From assembly GCF_963576615.1 (NCBI RefSeq), contig NC_088717.1:57305526-57369525 (forward strand): 64,000 nt of DNA. Direction: 5' to 3'. Below the pieces are notes generated by a model, which saw only the letters and a list, made by a program, of their open reading frames with translations, was not told the origin of the DNA and did no database searches. A program made the position numbers and the translations under genes. This DNA is from Watersipora subatra. Taxonomy: Eukaryota; Bryozoa; Gymnolaemata; Cheilostomatida; Watersiporidae. Position 1 is the first letter of the stretch, and each line of letters opens with the position of its first letter. Positions 13,610 through 27,100 of this stretch are shown here, piece after piece.

Positions 13610-13859
13610 TTTTGCAGGATTCTCTTGCTTAAGCCTCTATTTCATTAAAAACAAGTAAATGTCAATTTGTCTTCTTTAATCTTGCAACTGATGAGTTGTG
13701 AGTCTTTGTTTTGTTACAAAAAGGCGTGAAATAAATTAAAGTAGTATTACTCTGACAGTCATAAGCTGATTGTATTTTTTGTGATTAACCCTCCTTTGGT
13801 TGTCGAAAATTTTCTTGGTTCAGCCCATCAGTAAATCCTTCTTTGTTTAAAAGGGGCAC

Positions 13860-14186
13860 AAGGAGTTCATACACTCTGCTGTATTGCTAGAGTCGCAGTA
13901 AGATGAATGATCACAAGGAGTTCATACATTCTGCTGTATTGCTAGAGTCGCAGTAAGATGAATGATCACAAGGAGTTCATACACTCTGCTGTATTGCTAG
14001 AGTCGCAGTAAGATGAATGATCACAAGGAGTTCATACACTCTGCTGTATTGCTAGAGTCGCAGTAAGATGAATGATCACAAGGAGTTCATACACTCTGCT
14101 GTATTGCTAGAGTCGCAGTAAGATGAATGATCACAAGGAGTTCATACACTCTGCTGTATTGCTAGAGTCGCAGTAAGATGAATGAT
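13860..14186. repeat. About 55-bp tandem repeat, six near-identical copies
   Basis: The unit contains CACAAGGAGTTCATACACTC and GCTAGAGTCGCAGTAAGATG. Copies differ at only one or two positions, which suggests recent expansion. Confidence 0.92.
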
Positions 14187-14329
14187 TTGGGTAAGCCTAA
14201 GAATAAGAATTTGATGTTTTATTGTCACTAAAAAGAATGAAAAATTTAAACCTTGGGCAGATGAGAGAAGAACAGCTACAGCTTTTACAAATAGTTTTGG
14301 AACTTCTGGAGTACCTTTGTAGCTAAATA

Positions 14330-14822
14330 GAGCTCATTTCAAGTACAGTAGAACAGAACTGTATTATTTCAGGTACAGTAGAACAGAACTGTATTATTTC
14401 AAGTACAGTAGAACAGAACTGTATTATTTCAAGTACAGTAGAACAGAAAGAACTGTATTAGTTCAAGTACAGTACAACAGAACTGTATTATTTCAATTAC
14501 AGTAGAAAAGAACTGTATCATTTCAGGTACAGTAGAAAAGAACTGTATTATTTCAAGTACAGTAGAACAGAACTGTGTTATTTCAATTACAGTAGATCAG
14601 AACTGTATCCTTTCAAGTACAGTAGAACAGAACTGTATTATTTCAAGTACAGTAGAACATAACTGTGTTATTTCAATTACAGTAGAACAGAACTGTGTTA
14701 TTTCAATTACAGTAAAACAGAACTGCATCATTTCAATTACAGTAGAAAATAACTGTATCATTTCAGGTACAGTAGAACAGAACTGTATCATTTCAGGTAC
14801 AGTAAAACAGAACTGTAAACTC
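14330..14822. repeat. About 29-bp tandem repeat (TACAGTAGAACAGAACTGTA)
   Basis: About 16 units of TTTCAAGTACAGTAGAACAG followed by AACTGTATTA. Each unit contains an imperfect inverted repeat (TACAGT...ACTGTA), so the array may form serial hairpins. Confidence 0.9.
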
Positions 14823-15637
14823 TTCATTTCCACGTGTCGTTGGTTGCGTTTTCCAGTATCAAGACAGCTCGCATGTTCTGACCATTACAAGGGGTAGACA
14901 ACTGTAAACCTTGTTAGTCGCCTTCTTTATACCAGAATATGCTTGTATTTTTGTTCTTGTAAATATGAATGCATGTACATGTGTATACATGTACATCTAA
15001 CTCGCTGGTAAACTTCCTTGTACGTCGGTATACATAGCGATTGAACTGCAGGTGGGAGAAATAAATTTTAACAACAACCAGACTAGCATTAATCCTGATA
15101 ATAATCAGATTATAGAGAAAATGCCCATAAAACAAATCCTGTGGTACAAGTTGGAACCCCAACCCATCCCTCAATTTACATCTATTATAGATGTACATGT
15201 TAATTAGAGTCTTTTGAAGCCATTTTAAAATATTCAAATAAGATGGGTAAGAAATTATGACACGCTTGAGGTACTTATCCGTGGAATTATATCGAATTAA
15301 ATTGTAAATTAAATGACCTGTTTTAGCCGCAGCAGTCCAACCAAAAGCCTTAAATGGATCAGCATAACTATATAATGAAAATTCACAAAAAGTTCACAAT
15401 TTATAAAATCTTGCCTAAAAGAAAATTGGTGACACATTTACCAGGACCGCTATCAGATTATTTTGTCATAGCATTTAGAATAGATAAACAAGCTATATTT
15501 TATAGCAATGTCTAATTAACATTTTATATCAAAGCAATGAATCTAATTATTCAGCACCTGAAGGAAAACTTCATAAGGTTCTATATAAGTATATTGGTTA
15601 TAACAATGAGCAACCACCAGAGTGCACTAAAAATACC
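14823..15637. other. Intergenic, nothing recognised
   Basis: AT-rich sequence between minisatellites. A 107-codon minus-strand open frame here (14914-15237) has no recognisable domain and no splice support. Confidence 0.4.
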
Positions 15638-15745
15638 TATAACAAAAATGGCTATAACAAAAATGGCTATAACAAAAATGGCTATACCAGAAATGGCTAT
15701 AACAAAAATGGGTATAACAAAAACAGTTATAACAAAAATTGGGAA
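15638..15745. repeat. 15-bp tandem repeat (ATAACAAAAATGGCT)
   Basis: About seven units. Because 15 is divisible by three, the array reads as a repeated peptide, but no gene context supports translation. Confidence 0.85.
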
Positions 15746-16127
15746 TTGAATAATGCTTCAATTTATATTATTTCTAATAATGAATGAAGAATTTTAATAT
15801 TGTGTAATTTAAAATATATACATGTATAAACATATACGTAGATACATGTATATATTTTATTGTTTGAAATACTACTTTCATAAAGAATAATAAAGAGCTG
15901 TCAATGCTCTAAATGTAAAGAGAATTATACTAAAAAGTATAAAGATATATAAACTATAAAATACAAAGAGAATTTAGCTGATTGCCAATTCATCAGCTAA
16001 GAAATCAGTATATTGTTTTTAATCTTTAAAAAACTCCCCAGATTGACATAAATTATTACAGCTTATTAGAAATTTCACATTCTTATTTATGAAACTTTGT
16101 CTCTACTTATACGCTCACCAATATATT

Positions 16128-16390
16128 CTGCTGAAGCCTATCAACAGGTACATAGTACGTCTACAATGCTGCCTGATGAAGCCTATCAGCAGGTACATAG
16201 TACGTCTACAATGCTGCCTGCTGAAGCCTGTCAGCAGGTACATAGTACGTCTACAATGCTGCCTGCTGAAGCCTATCAGCAGGTACATAGTACATCTACA
16301 ATGCTGCTTGCTGAAGCCTATCAACAGGTACATACGTAGTACGTCTACAATGCTGCCTGCTGAAGCCTATCAACAGGTACATAGCAAATC
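16128..16390. repeat. About 45-bp tandem repeat, 5-6 copies
   Basis: Units contain GAAGCCTATCAGCAGGTACA, TAGTACGTCTACAATGCTGC and CTGCTGAA. A 45-bp period leaves several frames open on both strands by construction. Confidence 0.9.
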
Positions 16391-16914
16391 TAAAACGCTG
16401 CCATTCACATGATGTCTGAATAGCAGTAATTTGCTCACAAATCTTTCAAGTTTATGATTGTGAGACAAGATGATCAGGCAGCTAAATACATTTCAATAAA
16501 CTAGAAATCTATTTGTGCTAAACAGATATTCTTGGTAAGTGATTAGGTAATGTTGTGAACATATAAAAGTATGCTTGCAAAGTTTTTTTAATGACCAGCT
16601 AAGTAGAGGCGGGGTTAAAAACAACCGCTTTCATCTTCTAAATATGGTAGCATTTCCTGATTGACATTTTTCTCATAAAGCTAGCATGACAGTGCACATA
16701 TAATACACACATACTCACCAGCTCGCTTATTTTCACCTAAAATGTTTCCAAGACATTTTATAATTCTAAGGTTGCGGTTAATGCTCAATAAAACACATCT
16801 AAGTTTTATGACTGGTCATGGCAGTCTCAGATGACAGATGGTACAAGTCACAGCAACGGTTAAAAGTGTTAGCAATGATTAATGACTGATTTAACCCTTG
16901 GCAGGAATGTGAGG

Positions 16915-16973
16915 GTCGAGAATAAAAGGCTGCAAATGGTTTGGGACTCACAAGACGGCTCTTGTCTTTCATG
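16915..16973 (+). promoter_or_regulatory. Putative promoter and first exon end of the peroxidase gene
   Basis: A TATA-like AATAAAAGGC (16921-16930) precedes a short segment ending in ATG|GTAGGT (donor after 16973). Joined to the acceptor at 17658 it gives ATG AGC AAA ATG, so this ATG is in frame with the signal-peptide start. Position and splice logic only. Confidence 0.4.
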
Positions 16974-19900
16974 GTAGGTGCTACTAGATTACACTACACT
17001 TGACATAAAATTAATGTCTGTTTCTCAAATTGTTTAAATTTTACCAGGTTCTTTTTTATTACAAACAAGCTAAATTGGGCTGTCATTACATTGTAGTGTA
17101 TGTTTTATATCAAGAAATGTTTTTATTTTGTATCAATATTTCAAATAGTAAGTAAAAAAAGTGAAAAGGAATTCTAAACAACTTTCTGGAATTTGTCAAA
17201 GTATTATCAATTTTATGAACTAAATTAAAAATGAAAAAGCAGTACTCAGCGACTGCATGCAATATTTCTTTGTGTCAGCGAGAACTAAATTGTTTTACAA
17301 TTAATTAATTTTGTAATGCTGAAATAGCTTGGTAATAAATTGTAATTGATGTTATAAAATAATGTAAAATAAATTTTAATACCGAATATCACAGCGTCTA
17401 AGCACCTTAATAAAACTACTTGATGTTAATAAATGATTTCAACTCCTAAAATCTTGTTTTAAAATAAGGGTTACATTTTATTTGAAATTTTCTTTAAAGT
17501 GTAGAATATAATTTTAAAAAAATTTGTTTTACCTTCACCTGGTTGCAACTTGTAAGCTTTGATATGTTACATCATGAAAAGAGCTTCTATTTTAGATGAA
17601 TTTGAAGCAAACTGTTATGTTTGTTTAGTCTATATCCATGTATTGGTTTTCTTTACAGAGCAAAATGCAACCCACATTGCTGTTCATCTTGTTGGCTGCC
17701 TTCGCAGGATCACTCTCCGCACTGACAACTACTGAGGTACAGTCACTAATTGTTTCTCGCTACAAAATTCTTTTTTATATATGTTACCAGTACCACAGTT
17801 TTTATAGATGTTATTTTGTACCCAGCTGTCAGTACTGCTCCATTTTTTCACTTCTCAGTTTTGTAGACCGTATTTATTTTATTTGTATCAATAAGTTTGC
17901 TCGAAATGATGCGAAAAGCCTAAAAAAATTTGCAACTTTGTTACTTCATTTTAAAGAATATTTGGTCTTCATCCCTATGTCTTTTCCAATCTAACATTGT
18001 CAAGGTAACCTGTCATATAATAAATTAAAAATAAGATAAATTTTTAGAAGCATATGAAATGCATGAGTGAGTGATTTTTGGCATTTTGGTTCTCCTAACA
18101 GTATAATTATTAATGAATGACACTTCCTGTTCAAATACACTCCTAGCTTTGCTTTGCTGGCTTATTTGGTACAAAATGTTAATTCTAATACTCGATACAG
18201 TGATGTATGTTTATACAGATTTACAAGAGTATTAAGATTAATTGTAGCTTAAAATTGAAGGAAATAATATTTAATGTATTGTTGGAGGCAATTGGACTTT
18301 GTGTAAAAAATAAGAGGAAACGAAATACAATTTAACTTTCGAGATGTCAATAATGGCTTACAAGAGAGAACAGTCTTTTCTATAACAATGAATATTAGAA
18401 GTCTTGTTCCACTGTCAACTGTCTTATTAAGGCCTCATTAGATCCATAAGGTATGTCATAAGTATAAAGTAACAACACCCTCCTTGAAACACTCTAGTAT
18501 CATATGAAGTATTCAGTGCAACTACATATACGCGTATATCGAGGGTTGCATTCATATTTAATGCAGCTCATTGAGTTTAAAAAAGGAATTAATGTATCCA
18601 GTCTGATAAATAGTTCTGAGTGTAATTATGCAACTAATTCATTAATTTGTCTCATATTTCTTTGTCCTGCATTACAATATGTTTATGAAATTATATTATA
18701 TCATTTCACATTATGTTCTAGTCTATTAGGTTGCTATTATATGAGAGTATATCATAATAAATTATACTTTATGGTATTAAACTGTAATATAAAGTATAAT
18801 AGTTGTTATATATAGTATTATTATACTATATATAACATTGTATTATGTTGTGCTGTACTATATTATATTATATAGTTTAAATTAAGTTATATTATGTTTT
18901 ATTATTTGCTATATTATATTATGGTATTTTATAATAAAATGCATTACATCATTTTTATTATGTTTTGTTCTTTTATATGGTATTGTATTGCATTATGTTA
19001 TATTATTATATTATAATTTTATGTAAGTTATAATATATATATTAAAATTATATAAGATAAATATAATTATTATATATTATAGCATATTATATATTATAAC
19101 ATAAATTGTACTATAATATCTGTTATTATAATATAATAATATATATTATACTATTTAGTATATTAATATAATGTATATTATAATGAATATATACTATAAT
19201 AAAGTATATTATATTTGTATATTGTAATATATATGTATATTACATAAATATTATATTCTAATGTATCATATTAGATTGAAGTGTAAAATATATTGGTATA
19301 GCACGTTATATCATACTATGTAGCGATGTGATAGCTTATTGCACATGGCATCATATTGTTTCGTATCATATTATGGCAGATTTCACTATGGTATATTATT
19401 CTATACTTGATAATACTATATGCTAAGTTATACTACTGTACTACTACCGTACTACTACCGTACTACTACCGTACTACTACCGTACTACTACCGTACTACT
19501 ACCGTACTACTACCGTACTACTACCGTACTACTACCGTACTACTACCGTACTACTACCGTACTACTACCGTACTACTACCGTACTACTACCGTACTACTA
19601 CCGTACTACTACCGTACTACTACCGTACTACTACCGTACTACTACCGTACTACTACCGTACTACTACCGTACTACTACCGTACTACTACCGTACTACTAC
19701 CGTACTACTACCGTACTACCGTACTACTACCGTACTACTACCGTACTACTACTGTACTATAGCATAGCATATCTACTTAACAGTACACTACTGACTATTC
19801 AACTAGACAGTCCGTATATATACGAAAGCCACTCAATCAGGTGAAATGGTTTATAAAAAGAGTTCTATTATAAATAGAAGCTTATAATTTTTTATTTTTC

Positions 19901-22900
19901 AAAATAATCTCCTTGCAATGACACGCACTCGTATACGCTTGGTTGACCATTCTTATAGGAAGCAGCTGTTAGGCGGATATGTGCTGAGGTAATCACTCAG
20001 CCAGGAGAGAATATGATTGCTGGTCTGGTAAGACTGATATTTCATGATTGCGTGGGTGGATGCAACGGATGCATCAACCTTGAACTTGTGGACAATGGTG
20101 GAGACTTTGCTAATAGAGGTAAGCAGGCTTCATTATCCAATTTTACTTCTTTTCTATTTAAAGTAAAGAACTCGAGCTACCTTGGATATTAAAAAGATAG
20201 CTATGCGTGAATGAATCCAGCACTTGGAAGTTGCTGCTTGAGTTATTTCAACATAATTAAAAGTTGACTATTTATAGGGCATTACAAGACAAATGGCAGA
20301 TTATATAAGCAGAGCAAGACAAGCAGACACCAACTTAGGGCATTGACCTTAAAAGCTATAACATCAACTTGAAAGGATAGGTTTTATAAAAAACAATATA
20401 ATAAAATACGACATAATACCATATAATAAAATGTAATAGAGGAAAATATCATTTGCTATAATATTCTATAATATACTGGTACTTCAACCATCTGAAAGCC
20501 CAAATGGAACAGATAATAAAAAAAGTTTATGTAGAGAAAATTTATTTTTAATCCCCATATATATTTGTTCAACATTTAAAACAAGTTATAACCAGTGGCA
20601 GGTAATACAGTTGCTATTGGGTAAGTTTCTTCACCCAATTAATTTGAGTAACTTAAGCTAGTAACTTGAGCTCTTCTAAATCTTTGCTATAATAAGAGAT
20701 GTGCCTATAATTGTGCTTATACTCATTACATTACGCATCATGATTTTCAAGCTAGTAGTAACCGTTAGTATTTTTGTTAGCACCTCGAGCGTGCGTGGTT
20801 TAACCGGTGTAATAAGTAAGTGTACAATTATATTCCATAGTATGGCAAATGAGCTCGAAACCTGTTTGCAGAACAGGGGTTTCGAGATCAATTCCACTTC
20901 GGAGTAGTTTTTGCATTCCTAAAACTGGACATACAAACAACAGATACTCACATTTACATATACAGATAGAAGATAGAAAATAGATTTAGATGTACATAGA
21001 TATAAATGATAGATATGATATAATACAACTTACTGTAAATAGTGTTATATAATGTAGTGTAATACAATATGATAGAATACCTCACGACATAATCTATGTA
21101 TATAAATCTTTGTGTTTGTCATTTGTCTGTTTGTTGGTCTGTTGTTCATGTGTCCAGTTATGGTGATGAAGTTTTAGGAATGAAAACCTCCATGTCTACA
21201 GACAGGCACTTTAAACAGCTAGACTATGTGTCCAACCGGCAGTAGCAATGAATAGTTGCAAATACACTTGTGTGCCTGCTGATCTTTAATGCCGATTGGT
21301 CACAATACTCACGATCACTCCGATTGGTTACAATACTCACGGTCACTCCGATTGGTTACAATACTCACGCTTCAACTAGCACGCTTAAAGATCTCACCTA
21401 ACACTGGCTTAAGTTATAGTAATTGCTTTTACTATAGTTCTAGCTTAAGTTACTAGCTTAAGTTACTCCAATTCATCGGGTAAAGAAACTTAGTCAATTA
21501 AAAATAAATTTTTTATGCAAAAACTTTTTTATTAACCACGCAATGCTGGGCATTAATCTAGTGTTGTATAATACTATATATTACAAAATAATACCAATTA
21601 ATATAAGTTACAACAATAAAATATACTATAGTATAATAAAATATTATAGAATGCCTTGCAATATTATATATTGTAATAAAATATAATATAACCATAGATC
21701 ACTCTGTTGACATAGTGTTACACTCTAATAAATGTGCTCTTATACCTTCTATTGTGTTAGCCTGATCTTTCAAATTAACTGCGTTGTAGGATTAGCTCGG
21801 TATATTGACAGACTTGATGCACGGTTTGAAGATGCCCGTAATGCTGGAATTGAAAGTCGAGCAGATTACTGGGCTCTTTGCGCAGCCGAGGCTTTGCGCC
21901 ATGGCAGAGCTAAAGGTTTGTGATTTTTGCTGAGATATTTAAATCACAGATTTCTTCTTTTTTTAATAAAGCGCTTTGGTTCTTTTAGAATCTACTTTTT
22001 CTCAAACACTGTAGTCGTCAACACCAACAGCCCAGAGAGGTGCTCTTTCGATAAACAGCTATTGCAAGAGATGTTGATTGTGTAAATTCATGCATTGTTT
22101 TGATATAACATAAACTGTTTTGTCATTTATAAAGGAATAGAAATAAAAATAATAAAATAAATAGAATAAAAATGTTTTATTAAGCAAAGTTCAGACTGAA
22201 ATTTTGGTAACCTTCAGTTGAAAGCAGATTAAAACCTGCCAAAAACTGGGACTATGGAAGAGTTTTGAAAAAAGCCGTGTTTTTAGAATCTTTAAAATGA
22301 GAAGCAAACTCTCAGTACAACCATATCAAAATCTTTACATCATGAACTGGCAGAGAAAACCAATTTTTATGGCTGCTTTTCAAGTTACCCCTTTTTTGTT
22401 TATGGAGCAAACAAAGAGAACATGTCCTTGTGAATCTTTGTGGATGTTACAGTGAATAACGCCGCCCCTCTGATAGTGCCTATGCGATATGGTAGAGCGG
22501 ACTGCAACTCCGATTCACCTTCCACATCCGACACCTCTCACGCACATCTATTTCCAAATGCTAAACTGGGGTTTAATCATGTAGTTGGGTGGTGTGCTAC
22601 AACATTCGGCATGACGCAAACGGAGTGTGTTGCACTACTGGGTAAGTCGGCTATCACAGACTAAGGCAAAGGGGCATAACATAGCATAGGATCCTGTAAT
22701 TGTGTGAGTGCATCTTGGAACAATTAATTTGCGTTAGATTAACTGGTGATTGTGGGCTGTAGATATTATTTTTCATTTTATAGGATGCTAGTTTATAAAA
22801 TGACTAGCATCCTATGAAAGAAAATTAATATTAATGTAAAACATACATGTACTGTGCCAAATACGTGATAAAGAGGCAATTGAAAAAGACAAGCGCAAAG

Positions 22901-24087
22901 TATTCCTAGCATACTAAGTAGCTGGTGTCATTACAGCTTCTTCTCAACTAGTTGAAACAAATAACAACCTGCTATTTACAAAAGTTTCTTTGTGAAATGT
23001 ATTTTTAAATGAAGAAATTGACACAAAGTTTTTATATTCTTGTTTGCTATAGGAGCTCATACTCTAGGAAGGGCTGAGGGGCGGTTCTCAGGCTATCAAG
23101 GACCATGGGTGCAAAACGAAGACGCCCTTGATAATCAGTACTACATAGATCTCAGAGACCAGCTATGGTCTCAGGTAATCGTTTACATTTTTTTTTAGAA
23201 ATTAGTTACAATTGCATTTGCAATAAATTAATTTATGAAAACTTTAATTTTATAAAGTTAAATGAAGAAACAGAGAAAACAATAGATTTTATGCTTTAAG
23301 CTTTCATCCCCAAAAAGTATAAGCATAGGTGAGAAGATGGGAAGGCGTCAGGTACCTTCTTAACTCTCAGTATATGATTAATTCAAATTTTCTCTACTTT
23401 TCACACCGATGACCGATGATTTTTTTATAACTTTTATTCTCGTTTAAAAACAGTAGAAGCATTTATGTAGTTAGCACTGGAATAATACATATCAATAGCC
23501 TCTCTTTCATCGATTGAAACAGAACAAGAGGAGAGAGAAGCGGTTTTTATGCTAATAAATTGCATGTTAGTAAAGAACAACTTTGTTTGCTTCCGTGGCT
23601 ATAAATAGTATATTAAGCATGACGGCCAACCAGTGAAAATAATTGTTTAGCAGTAGTTTAACAGCATCTTTGTCCAACAGGGAGTTGTGCCCTCATTGAT
23701 TGGTAACAGTATTTAAACTATCAGCAAACTATTTTTTTGACTAGTCTGGTCAAACTGTTTTCTGTTTTGTAGTAGACTGCTATTCAATATTATATAATTA
23801 GAAATATCAATTATTTGTCAGCGTGTAGAAGTTGATATAGCAAGGAATTACTATAGTCATCCTAAGAAACCTTTACTATAACGAGAGCTTTGTCCATCCG
23901 TTTGTCCGAAGTCACGCTAAGAGTATTAAAAAAAAGATGGCACCTCATGAGAATCAAACCCGTATATTCAACTTTCAAGCACGCTACCACCTGCACCAGA
24001 CGACCATCTTTTCACATCTAAATTATCTCTGTACCTAGTTAGTACACATGATGATCTCTCAAGGTGCTTGAGACTGCCAGGGTGCTA

Positions 24088-24160
<73 letters not shown>

Positions 24161-27100
24161 AGTTTGTCGATTGGTCTTTCCAGCTGTAGCTATTAAAACC
24201 TAGTAATAAAATATCAGGGTTGTGCTGGATTTGATCTCTGAACCTCCCATTCACCAGGCGATAAACTAACCCATTAATCTATGCAAAATGAGTCATTATC
24301 TAGGTTGAAATACGCATAGCACTCTGTGTTATCGTGCAACGGTACTAAAGCTTGCTCTCACGACTCTTATTAGTAAGTTTAGCAATATGGATACTAGGAC
24401 TCTATTCAAATTAGTCATTGGCAATGTGCTAGGCTAATGGCAAGTAGCAGGCAACTACATTAGCTGCCACTGTTCATAAGCTGTTTTAATACCCGTGCAA
24501 CGCAGGGAATTCCGGCTAGTCTAACATAAAAGGGAATAAATGGATGCTGTGACATTTTTTCAATAGTGAACAAGAAACCTCAAGCGGCTCTGATAGAGAT
24601 CAAATTAAATTAGACCGTCTTAATCAAAAAGTTGGCTTGATGCAGGTTAACGTCGCTGCTTCTGGTCAGACACCTCGCTGGCAATACGCAACAGGTGGTG
24701 GTGGGATTGGTCAGCTGATGATGCTTAATATAGATATGTGCCTCTTGAAAGACATTCAAGTAGAACCAGATGGAGAGTAAGTTTTATGACAACCTTTATG
24801 TGTTTTCTTAGTAACTTTGAAGGTATGTAGTTGTAGTCAGAGCAATGATCACATGTTTATAACTGTCCATAATTCCAAAAAGCTTATAGCTTCAATTTGC
24901 TGAACAGTCATGCCAACATGAATCATGATGCATCACAGCTTATTGCACGAGTTCATCAACTAGTAAAGTGCTAGCTGCAAGATTGTGCATCCATGCTTTT
25001 GCGTAGTCCTAAATATGACTACTACTCGTATGTAAATACAATTAACTAAACTGTCAAATTAAAAGTTTTTTTCAAGATTACTTCTTCAAAAGTCTACTGT
25101 AAAACTGAGTCATAAAAACATAATTATATATTTATTTATAAATATATAGAATATATGAATATACATGTATATATTTATTTATATATATATATATGTATTT
25201 AGAAACAAATAAATATATTCATATAGGAAACATATGACTATATTCATTTATAAATTTATTCATATATATTTGATATATATTTCTGCAGAGGTCCCCAGAC
25301 TTTGGATGGTGTTTCAAACTCACCGACAGCAGCAGTAGTAGAGAGATATGCCAACAACGATTACCTCTGGATACGAGATTTTGAACAGGTAGGAACATGG
25401 GGTGATACAAGGGTACAACAAGTTTAATATTGACAAGCTTATCTAAGCATCAGCCGTTCTATAAAGCCTTGGTACAGGCACACAGTTAATATATGAAGCT
25501 GAAATGAGCTGGAAATACGTTATTGATTGATTGATTGATTGATAGAAAGTGGATGGATTTAAATAGCAAAGTCTGACCAGTATAGATATAGATAATTATA
25601 TAAAAATCCCAGTTTAAGCTCTACTAAAGTTGGGATAAACTTGAACTTTTTGTTACCATAAAGCGATGCTTACCAAATTGGCAATACTTGAAAATTGATT
25701 TAAATCACAAAATGAACCCAAATGTACAATTATCAGTGCAAGATACATTGCCTTTGCATAAGAATAAGTTGCTGCTTGTATTATTACTGGCTAGTGAGAT
25801 ATTACAGTTATATTTTATTACAGTCTCATTTTAGCTTCCGTGGCACTCTGTTCATATGCCGAGCCTTTCAAAATATTCTTATATGATTGCAATGTATTTT
25901 ATAACATTTGTAGCAAAAAAACAACATTAAAAGTTTCAAGTAATTACATATTGTATTAAAACCCGTGCATTACATAAACTATAAAAATAAGTTAATCTAA
26001 AAACCTAAATTATATGTCAAAAGGAAATTTAAAAAATAATAATAATTAATACTTTACTTTAAGAATACAAACAATGCTGAGGTTTAGTTTTTAGACCAAG
26101 AGGTCAAGACTCAACAATGCTGAGGATTAGTGGTAGACCAAGAGATCTAGACTCACCAATGTTGAGGTTTAGTGGTAGACCAAGTGTTAGAACTATGTAG
26201 TGTAACTCAGTTTTACCTACACTAACTATAGTTTGAATTAACTTTATTCAAAATATTAACTTCAGACTATCTCTACAAAAAGATTAGATATAAGCTGTCT
26301 CTTTCAGAAGACATTAACGACACAAATTCTTGTGCATGTAGAGTCTTAAAAGGAAAAATATACCAACAAATCGAGTAGACAGGTAGATGGATAAAAGAGT
26401 AAACGGTTGAACAGAAATAAAAGGTACATAACTATTTTATTAAACAAACAGCCAGGCTATCATGCAGGCATGCTAACAAACAGCCAGGCTATCATGTAGG
26501 CGTACTAACAAACAGCTAGGCTATCATGCAGGCATACTAACAAACCGAGAGACAACTGAATGAAGAATATACACACAGTCAAGTACCAAAATTATGTACT
26601 GCGTATGTTGATAAATACAAATAGTAGATACAGTAAAATAAAAATAGCTATAGGAATAAATGCAGGTTCACAATAAACTAGCGAGAACTGAATTGATAGA
26701 GCGGATTTTGTAAAGTAGTTTAAGAATCCCTGCTCGGCGGTAAATAATGTTGTGGAGTTTAACTTTGATAGAACTTTCTAGTGTTCTTAGGTTTTCTGTC
26801 AGCTAATTTTAGACAGTCTAAAAGGCTGCAATATTGTACAAAAATATTTTTATCAATTTTGCTCAAGAAAAAGCAAACAATTTTAAGCTACAATAGCCTC
26901 TTCTTTTTATGAAGTTCATGTTGTTCATTGCTTTCAATACAAATTACTAAGTTCCTCTTATGTTATAGGTATTTATTAAAATGATAGAGAACAACACACC
27001 TGCTCTAAAGCCAGCAACAGGTAGGTGTTGTCTTCTCTTAGCCTAATATAGTTTTGTAATAGCCTTATATCAATACTTCTATGTAAAACTGTCAACTTTG

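Noticed and set aside
19356-19844. 162-codon open frame with YYYRTTTVLLP repeats
   Set aside because: It is the translation of the 11-bp satellite; several frames are open for the same reason.
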